Source: Variovorax boronicumulans (GTDB lineage Bacteria > Pseudomonadota > Gammaproteobacteria > Burkholderiales > Burkholderiaceae_C). From it: a DNA stretch of 64,000 bases. The stretch covers positions 1 to 64,000 of the forward strand of contig NZ_VEDO01000014.1 of the NCBI RefSeq assembly GCF_007677875.1, given 5' to 3'. How positions within the stretch are numbered: the stretch's first letter is position 1; every line of letters starts with the position of its first letter. A program made the translations under genes and the position numbers. Positions 36,623 to 44,100 of this stretch are shown here, in pieces. The notes below the pieces were generated by a model. That model was given only the letters and a program-made list of their open reading frames with translations. It was not told the DNA's origin and did not search any database.

Positions 36623-37848
36623 CAGCCCCCACCGACGACGCCTTCGCACAAGCCAAGACCCTGTTCCTCGAAGCCGTCGCGCTGACCGAGGGCGGCCGGC
36701 ATGCCGAGGCCGAAACGCGGCTCGAAGCCGCCGCGGCCCTGGTACCGGACCGCCCCTCCACGCTGCTGAACCTGGGCGTGGTGCGCCTGCGCCTGGGCCG
36801 CCCCGGCGAGGCGCTGCGCGCGCTCGATGCCCTGGCCGCGCTGGAGCCCGCCAATCCGGCCGGACGCTTCCAGCGCGCGCTGGCGCTCAACCAGCTCGGC
36901 CGCCACGCCGAGGCGCTGGCGCTACTGGACGCGCTGCTGGCCGAACACCCTGCCACCGCCACCGCCCACCAGCTGCGTGGGCAGACGCTGCAGGCACTCG
37001 AGCGCCATGCCGACGCCCTGCCCGCCTACGAGCGCGCCGTGGCGCTCGCCCCGGGTCTGGCCGAAGCCCAGTTGCTGCTGGGGCAACTGCTGCGCGACCT
37101 GCAGCGCCCCGCGGCCGCGCGCGCCGCTTTCGAACAGGCGCTGGCCGCGGGTGCCGATGCGGGGCTGTGCCGCTACTTCCTGGCCGGTCTGGGTACGGGC
37201 GAGACGCCTGCCAGCGCGCCCCGGGCCTATGTGCGCGGCCTGTTTGACAGCTACGCCGACGACTTCGAGCCGCACCTGCTGGACGTGCTGCGCTACCGCG
37301 GCCACGAGGCCGTGGCCCAGGCGGCCACGACGGCGCTGGCCGGCACGCCGGTGGACACGGCACTGGACCTGGGCTGCGGCACCGGCCTGTGCGGCCCGCT
37401 GCTGCGCCCGCTGGCGCACCGCCTGCACGGCCTGGACCTCTCGCCCACCATGCTGGCCCAGGCCCGCGCACGCGGCTGCTACGACGCGCTGGTGCAGGCC
37501 GATCTGGTCGAACACCTGCAGCAGACGCTCGAGCGCTACGGCCTCGTCGCTGCAGCCGATGTGTTCATCTACGTCGGCGCGCTCGATGCGGTTTTCGCGG
37601 CCGTGCGGCGCGTGCTGCAGCCGGGCGGCGTGTTCGCCTTCTCGGTGGAACGGTCCGACGGGGCCGATCTGCAGCTGCGCCCCAGCCTGCGCTACGCGCA
37701 TGGCGCGGCCCACCTGCGCGAACTGGCCGCGCGGCACGGCCTGGCCATCGTGCAGGAGCAGGCCCTGGTGTTGCGCGAGGACCAGCGCCAACCCATTGCG
37801 GGCCTGGTGCTGTGCCTGCGCGCGCCCGTGCTTGCCACGGCGGCCTGA
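36619..37848 (+). CDS. TPR-containing class I SAM-dependent methyltransferase
   Basis: A 409-residue fusion. Residues 8-190 form about five tetratricopeptide repeats. Residues 200-409 form a Rossmann methyltransferase with SAM motif ALDLGCGTGLCG (248-259) and LDLSPTML. The TPR part probably recruits a protein substrate or partner. It is translationally coupled to the DMT exporter gene (ATGA). Confidence 0.88.
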   Translation: MTAPTDDAFAQAKTLFLEAVALTEGGRHAEAETRLEAAAALVPDRPSTLLNLGVVRLRLGRPGEALRALDALAALEPANPAGRFQRALALNQLGRHAEALALLDALLAEHPATATAHQLRGQTLQALERHADALPAYERAVALAPGLAEAQLLLGQLLRDLQRPAAARAAFEQALAAGADAGLCRYFLAGLGTGETPASAPRAYVRGLFDSYADDFEPHLLDVLRYRGHEAVAQAATTALAGTPVDTALDLGCGTGLCGPLLRPLAHRLHGLDLSPTMLAQARARGCYDALVQADLVEHLQQTLERYGLVAAADVFIYVGALDAVFAAVRRVLQPGGVFAFSVERSDGADLQLRPSLRYAHGAAHLRELAARHGLAIVQEQALVLREDQRQPIAGLVLCLRAPVLATAA

Positions 37849-37953
37849 ACGCGGAACATTCGGGCGCAGCCGGACTCCATCGCCGGTCCCGCGCCGCGCC
37901 AGAGGCGGGCGCCATGCATCCCTTCATCCGACCCTTGTCCCAGGAGAGCCCAG

Positions 37954-38760
37954 ATGAGCCTTGCACGCAGATCCTTGCTCGGCGCCGCACTCGGCGCAGC
38001 CGCCTTCGCCCCGTATGCCCGGGCCCAGTCCGACCGCAAGACCTACCAGCCCCAGGTCGGCCAGGGCGGCAAAGACGTGGTGTGGGTACCGACCTCGCAG
38101 GCGCTGGTCGACCGCATGCTGGACATGGCCGGCCTCACGCCGCAGGACCGGCTGGTCGACCTGGGCTCGGGCGACGGCCGGCTCGTGATCACGGCGGCCA
38201 AGCGCGGCGCGCGGGCGCGTGGCATCGAATACAACCCCGACATGGTGGCCTTGTCCCGGCGCGCCGCCGAGGCCGAGGGCGTAGCGGCGCGGGCCACCTT
38301 TGAGCAGGCCGACATCTTCGAATCGAACTTCTCCGAGGCCACGGTGGTCACGCTGTTCCTGTTGCCCAACCTGAACATGCGCCTGCGGCCCACGCTGCTG
38401 AACATGGCGCCCGGCACGCGGGTGCTGTCCAACTCCTTCACGATGGAAGACTGGGAGCCGGACGATTCGTTCAACGTGGTCGAGGGCTGCTCGGGCTATT
38501 GCAATGCGCTCAAGTGGGTGGTGCCGGCCAAGGTCGGCGGCACCTGGCAGCTGGGCGGCGAGCGGCTCGTGCTCACGCAGAACTTCCAGAAGCTGGAGGG
38601 CCGGCTGGGCGCCTCCTCGCCGCTGGCCGCCGCACGGCTGGACGGGGCCAACATCCGCTTCACGGCCGGCGGGCGGACCTATACGGGGCAGGTCGCGGGC
38701 AACGCGATGCGCGGCACCGTGGACGGTGCCGCCTGGACCGCCACGCGCGTGGCGGGCTGA
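37954..38760 (+). CDS. FAM173-like SAM methyltransferase with Tat-like signal peptide
   Basis: A 268-residue protein. Residues 1-25 look like a signal peptide with twin arginine (Arg5-Arg6, ARRSLLG) and cleavage after YARAQ. A Rossmann methyltransferase follows, with VDLGSGDGR (68-76) and GIEYNPDMV; VTLFLLPNLN and EDWEPD resemble the FAM173/ATP-synthase-c lysine methyltransferase group. Residues after 180 form a beta-rich C-terminal extension. A CAGGAG site supports the start. Export of a SAM-dependent enzyme is puzzling; the N-terminus might act as a membrane anchor instead. Confidence 0.8.
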   Translation: MSLARRSLLGAALGAAAFAPYARAQSDRKTYQPQVGQGGKDVVWVPTSQALVDRMLDMAGLTPQDRLVDLGSGDGRLVITAAKRGARARGIEYNPDMVALSRRAAEAEGVAARATFEQADIFESNFSEATVVTLFLLPNLNMRLRPTLLNMAPGTRVLSNSFTMEDWEPDDSFNVVEGCSGYCNALKWVVPAKVGGTWQLGGERLVLTQNFQKLEGRLGASSPLAAARLDGANIRFTAGGRTYTGQVAGNAMRGTVDGAAWTATRVAG

Positions 38761-38764
38761 AGCT

Positions 38765-39916
38765 TCAGGCCGTGGCGGGCTGCTGCGGCTGGCGCTGCGG
38801 CGCCACGGCCTTCTCCGCCACCGCATTGCGCGCCGACAGGTTGATCGGCGCGGCGGTCGGCAGGCCGTCGAAATCCGTCCACTGGTGGCGCTCGAAGTCG
38901 TAGAGCTTGCAGGTGCGCAGCGTGCGCAGCATCGAGAACAGCGACAGCGGTTCCACCACCAGCCGGTTGCCCAGCAGCGCGTTCATGCGCTTTTGTGCCG
39001 GCAGCAGCATGTAGCTCGGGATGCCGTGGTGCGCGTGGTGGGCGGCATGGCAATAGACGTTGTTGACCATCTTGCTGAACCAGTCGGGCGTGGTCAGCAC
39101 GGTCGAGCACAGCTCGGGCGCGTAGTCGCCGGAGCGCGCGATGTCGCCCTTGAACCAGGGGATGCAAGGGTGCGTGTGCATCAGGTACAGCGTGGCGCTG
39201 CTGATCCAGAAATGCACCATCAGCGGGCCGAACCAGCCCAGCAGCACGGCCGTGCCGGCCTCGATGGGTGCGATGCGCGGCGCCACCAGCGCCAGGAAGG
39301 CCACCATGCCGCCATGGAACAGCACGAGCGGCACGGCATAGGCCATGGACACGCCGCGCTGCTCCACCGGCGTGCGCGGGTTGGGCCACACGCGCGTGGG
39401 GATCCAGCGCACCAGCCAGTAGACGAACAGACCGAACACGTTGGGCGCACGGCACAGGCGCTCGGCCAGCTGTTGCAGCGGGCTCAGCGCGTCGTACTCG
39501 GCCTTGGAGAACGGACGGTAGAAATCGAAGTGGTCGCCGTTGGTGCGCGGGTGGTGCACATGGTTGTGGTCGTGCGTCCACATGCGGTAGTTCTGCACCG
39601 AGGGCACGCCCAGGGCCAGTGCCGCGATCCAGTTCCAGCGGCGGCTGGCGAACAGGGTGCGGTGCGAGGCGTCGTGCGCCAGCGTGTACATGGAGGTCAG
39701 CCGGATGCCGAGCAGGACACTGGCCAGGATCTTCCAGCCCATGGCGGGCGCGCACAGCACGGCAGCCCACAAGCCCCAGTACAGCGCGCCATCGCGCAGC
39801 AGCAGCAGCGCGCCGCTCTTGTTGCGCGGCGTCGCGAAGACGGACAGCTCACGGATCAGCTGCACCCGCGACATCGCGGGTGGCGTGGCGGACAGCGGCG
39901 TGGCGGTGGATCGCAT
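38765..39916 (-). CDS. Membrane fatty acid desaturase
   Basis: A 383-residue membrane di-iron desaturase. Histidine boxes are HDASH, HDHNHVHH and HAAHHAHHG, spaced around hydrophobic segments as in the FA_desaturase family. It likely introduces a double bond into membrane acyl chains, or modifies a related lipid. I chose the ATG of MRSTATP because GGGAG lies five bases before it; the longer open frame lacks a ribosome site. It is convergent with the methyltransferase gene (4-bp gap) and divergent from the DnaJ-like gene. Confidence 0.9.
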   Translation of the reverse strand: MRSTATPLSATPPAMSRVQLIRELSVFATPRNKSGALLLLRDGALYWGLWAAVLCAPAMGWKILASVLLGIRLTSMYTLAHDASHRTLFASRRWNWIAALALGVPSVQNYRMWTHDHNHVHHPRTNGDHFDFYRPFSKAEYDALSPLQQLAERLCRAPNVFGLFVYWLVRWIPTRVWPNPRTPVEQRGVSMAYAVPLVLFHGGMVAFLALVAPRIAPIEAGTAVLLGWFGPLMVHFWISSATLYLMHTHPCIPWFKGDIARSGDYAPELCSTVLTTPDWFSKMVNNVYCHAAHHAHHGIPSYMLLPAQKRMNALLGNRLVVEPLSLFSMLRTLRTCKLYDFERHQWTDFDGLPTAAPINLSARNAVAEKAVAPQRQPQQPATA

Positions 39917-40071
39917 CGAAACTCCCTGTAACTTGTTGTGACACGAGCCTTGGATTGGAGCCTGCGCCAGCGCGCAGCGAAGCGCCGATAAAAAGGGGAA
40001 AAGCCGCCTCTTTCCGAGAATGCTGCAGCGCAACAACATCGGCTACCATCGGCGCTGGAGAGAACAAGCAC

Positions 40072-41079
40072 GTGGGCCACGACCAAGCCTTTGCCGAATT
40101 GGGCCTGCCCAAGGACGCCAGCGAAGCCGAGATCAAGGGCGCCTGGCGCCGGCTGGCATCGCGCTGGCATCCGGACCGCAATGCCAGTGCCCAGGCCGTG
40201 GCCCGCATGCAGCGCATCAACCAGGCCTTCGAGGCGATCCAGCGCGCGCGCCAGGACGGGGACAGTGCCGCGGAGCCCGCGCCCGAGCCGCCGCCCCCCG
40301 CGCCAGCACAGGCGCAGCCGGCCCATCCTCCGATCCACCGCAAGCTCAAGCTCACGCTGGAAGAGGCGGCCGCCGGTTGCATCAAGGCCCTGCGCGGCAG
40401 CTTCACGCCCACCTGCCACCATTGCCAGGGCCTGGGCCACCGCGTGCTGGGCAGCCGCTGCAGGCGCTGCCGCGGCAGCGGCACCTTCGTGCGCCCCACC
40501 GCCTGGTTCGGCTGGCCCGGCCAGCCGGAGGATTGCGAGGACTGCGGCGCCACTGGCATCGCGCGCGAGCCCTGCGCCCCCTGCGAAGGCAGTGGCACCC
40601 TGGCCGAACAGCGCTACGAGGTGCAGGTGCGCATTCCGCCTGGCGTGCGCGATGGCGACCTGCTGCATGTGGCGGCGCGCCGCACGCCGGCCGACTTGGA
40701 GGTACAGGTGGGCGTGGCGGCGCATCCGCTGTTCACGCTGCAGGACGACGGCGACCTGCATTGCCGGCTGCCGGTCGACGGCTTCGCCTGGATGGCCAAC
40801 CGCAGCGTGCCTGTGCCCACGCTGGACGGCGTGCAGCCGCTGGCCTTGCAACGCGGCCGCCAGCGCTACGAGCTGCCCGGCCTGGGCTTTCCGCGACACC
40901 ACCGCGGCCCGCGCGGCGCGCAGGTGGTGGAGATCGAGCCGGTGTTCCCCGAGAAATTCAGCACCGACCAGGACATCCTGCTCGACCAGCTGATCGCCAG
41001 CTGCGCCGCCACCGAACCACGGCTGGCCGAATGGCAGCGCACGCTGCGTGCGCGCGAGCGCAAGCGGCCACGCGGCTGA
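40072..41079 (+). CDS. DnaJ-like co-chaperone
   Basis: A 335-residue J-protein. The J domain (residues 3-65) keeps HPD in RWHPDRN. A Pro-rich linker follows, then four zinc-finger repeats (CHHCQGLG, CRRCRGSG, CEDCGATG, CAPCEGSG) and a C-terminal substrate-binding domain. It lacks the Gly/Phe-rich segment of canonical DnaJ and is shorter (DnaJ about 376). I chose the GTG start before GHDQAF, after GGAG; no ATG fits. It is probably a DnaK co-chaperone specialised for a subset of clients. Confidence 0.88.
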   Translation: MGHDQAFAELGLPKDASEAEIKGAWRRLASRWHPDRNASAQAVARMQRINQAFEAIQRARQDGDSAAEPAPEPPPPAPAQAQPAHPPIHRKLKLTLEEAAAGCIKALRGSFTPTCHHCQGLGHRVLGSRCRRCRGSGTFVRPTAWFGWPGQPEDCEDCGATGIAREPCAPCEGSGTLAEQRYEVQVRIPPGVRDGDLLHVAARRTPADLEVQVGVAAHPLFTLQDDGDLHCRLPVDGFAWMANRSVPVPTLDGVQPLALQRGRQRYELPGLGFPRHHRGPRGAQVVEIEPVFPEKFSTDQDILLDQLIASCAATEPRLAEWQRTLRARERKRPRG

Positions 41080-41113
41080 GCTAACCTCGGCGGCCACAAG
41101 AAGGACCGCCAGC

Positions 41114-44100
41114 GTGACGCTCAAACCTCTGTTCCCCGCCCTCCTCGTCGCCGCGCTCGCCGCGCCCGCGGCCCAGGCCCTGCAGATCACCGCCGTCACG
41201 CCGCAAGGCGAAGTCGCCCAGGCGCGCCAGGTCGTCGTGCGCTTCGACCAGGACGCCACTCGCTTCGGCGATGCCCGCGCCGCCGCACCGGCCACGGTGC
41301 GCTGTGCCGACGAGGCCGCCGGCCGCGGCTCCGGCCGCTGGAACAACGCGCGCGAATGGGTCTGGCAGTTCGAGAACGACCTGCCACCCGGCCAGCGCTG
41401 CGAGGTCGCGGCCAACACCGGCCTGGAACTCACGGGCCGCACGCGCTTCACCTTCCAGACAGGCGGGCCCGTGGTGCGCAGCACCTGGCCCTACGGCGGC
41501 CAGGTCGACGAGCAGCAGTTCTTCGTACTGCGGCTGAACGGCCCCGCCACGCCGGAGAGCGTGCGTGCCAACGTCTGGTGCGCCGTCGAAGGCATCGGCG
41601 AGCGCGTGCCCGTGCGCCTGGTCGAAGGCGCCGAGCGGACGGCGCTGCTGAAGGCGCGCCGGCTGGAGCAGGAAGAGGCCAAATCGCCGCTCGCGGTGCA
41701 GACACTGGCCTGCAACCGGCGCCTGCCGCCCTCGGCCGACCTGCAGATCGTCTTCGGTCCCGGCGTGGCCACGCCCAGCGGCGTCGCCAACCGGACGGAA
41801 AAGCGCTTCGACTTCACCGTGCGCGCGCCCTTCACGGCCAGCTTCAGCTGCGAGCGCGAGAACGCCCAGGCCGGATGCCTGCCGATCCGCCCGCTGCGCC
41901 TGCAGTTCAGCGCACCGCTGCCGCGCGCGCAGGCCGAGGCCATCCGGCTGCAAGGCGGCGGGCGCAGCATCGCGCCGCAGATCGACGACAGCACCGACGC
42001 ACTGGTCGACGGCCTGCGCTTCGACCCGCCGTTCACGGAAAGCACGGACTACCAGCTGACGCTGCCCGCCAAGCTGCGCGACGCCTCCGACCGTCCGCTG
42101 GACAACGCCGACAGCTTCCCGCTCGCGGTGCGCACGGGCGCCATGCCGCCGCTGGCCAAGTTCGCATCCAGCCCCTTCGGCATCGTCGAGCGCCTGGCCG
42201 AGCCCGACAGCCCGCCCCTGCTGCCCGTGACCGTGCGCCGCATCGAGGCCGCGCCCGGCGTGGACGCGCTGCGCATCGCCGACGGCCAGGTGGCCACGCT
42301 GCGGCCGCAGAGCGATGCCGAGATCCTGGCCTGGTGGCGCAAGGTGCAGCGCTACGACCGCTTCCAGGTCGAACGCAAGCAGGCCGCCGCCGACCTCAAG
42401 CAGCCGCTGCCGCGCGTGGTGGACCGCGACCAGAAGAACTGGGTGCAGTCGCGCATGCTGTCGCTGCTGGCCGGCCAGAGCGGCGTGCAGCAGCTCAAGC
42501 TGCCGGCCGCGGACGGCAACGACGCGCGCCCGTTCGAGGTGGTCGGCATCCCGATGGCGCCCGGTTTCCACGTCGTCGAGATCGCGTCGCGCCAGCTTGG
42601 CGCCGCGCTGCTCGACGAGCGCTACGGCCCCGAGCGGACCATGGTGGTGCGCACGGCCGCGCTGGTGACCAACCTGGGCGTGCACTTCAAGCTCGGCCGC
42701 GAGAACGCGCTGGCCTGGGTCACGGCGCTGGACAGCGGCAAGCCCGTGGCCGGCGCGCGCGTGGCCGTCAGCGACTGCCGCGGCCGCGAAGTCGCCAGCG
42801 GCCAGACCGATGCCCAGGGCGTGGTGCAGCTCAAGGGCCTGTCGCCCGAGCCGCCCTCCTGCGCGCAGGACGAGGGCGCGGCCGCCTGGTTCGTCACGGC
42901 CCGCGCGCGCGGCGCCGACGGCGTGGAAGACCTGGCCTTCACCTTCAGCGACTGGAACCGCGGCATCGAGCCCTGGCGCTTCGACCTGCCGACCAGCCAG
43001 GAGGTGGCGCCCGACCTGCGCGCCCACACCATCCTGGACCGCACGCTGCTGCGCGCCGGCGAGACGGTGGGCATGAAGCACCTGCTGCGCACCGAGACCA
43101 GCGCCGGCCTGGCACCTGCTGCCTGGCGCCCGGCTACCTTGCGCATTACCCACGTGGGCAGCGGCCAGCAGTTCGAGCAGCCGCTGGCCTGGCGCGACAC
43201 GGCCACGGGCGGACGCAGCGCCGAAAGCAGCTTGCAGCTACCGCGCGCGGCCAAGCTCGGCGAGTACCAGATCGAACTCGTGGGCATCGACCAGGAGGCC
43301 GAGCGCAGCCTGGTCTCGGGCCGCTTCCGCGTGGAGGAGTTCCGCCTGCCCGTCATGGAGGGCCGCGTCGCGCCCGCCACCAGCGGGCCGCTGGTGCAGC
43401 CGGGCGCGCTGGCGGCCAACGTGCAGGTCAACTACGTGGCCGGTGGCGGCGCGGCCAGGCTGCCCGTGGAGGTCTCTGCGCTGCTGCGCGAGCGCTGGCT
43501 GGCTTTCGACGGGTACGACGCCTTCAGCTTTACGCCACCGCGCGACCGGCGCCAGGGCAACTCCGACGAAGGCGAGGAGGAATCGGAGGCCGCCAACGGC
43601 CCGCGCGTGATCGCCAACAAGCTGCCCCTGACGCTGGACGCCCAGGGCGCAGGCCGCGTCGCGCTGCCCGAGATCCCGGCCGCCCCGCGCGCGCAGGAGC
43701 TGCTGCTCGAGGCCCGCTACGCCGACCCGAACGGCGAGATCCAGACCCTGCGCGGCACGCACACGGTCTGGCCGGCCGGCGTGGTGGCCGGCCTCAAGAC
43801 CGAAGGCTGGGTCTCGGCGCGCGGCAAGGTGCAGCTGCAGGCGCTGGCATTGGACCTCGCCGGCAAGCCCAAAGCCGGCGTGGCGCTGGAGGTGCGCGCC
43901 CAGGCCCATGTGGCCACGACCAGCCGCAAGCGCATGGTCGGCGGCTTCTACACCTACGACACCATGCGCGAGACGAAAGACCTGGGCAGTGTCTGCAGCG
44001 GCAAGAGCGATGCGCGCGGGCTGCTGCTGTGCGAGGCCCAGCTGGGCCAGGGCGGCGAGGTCGAGCTGGTCGTGACGGCCAGGGACGAGGCCGGCCGCAG

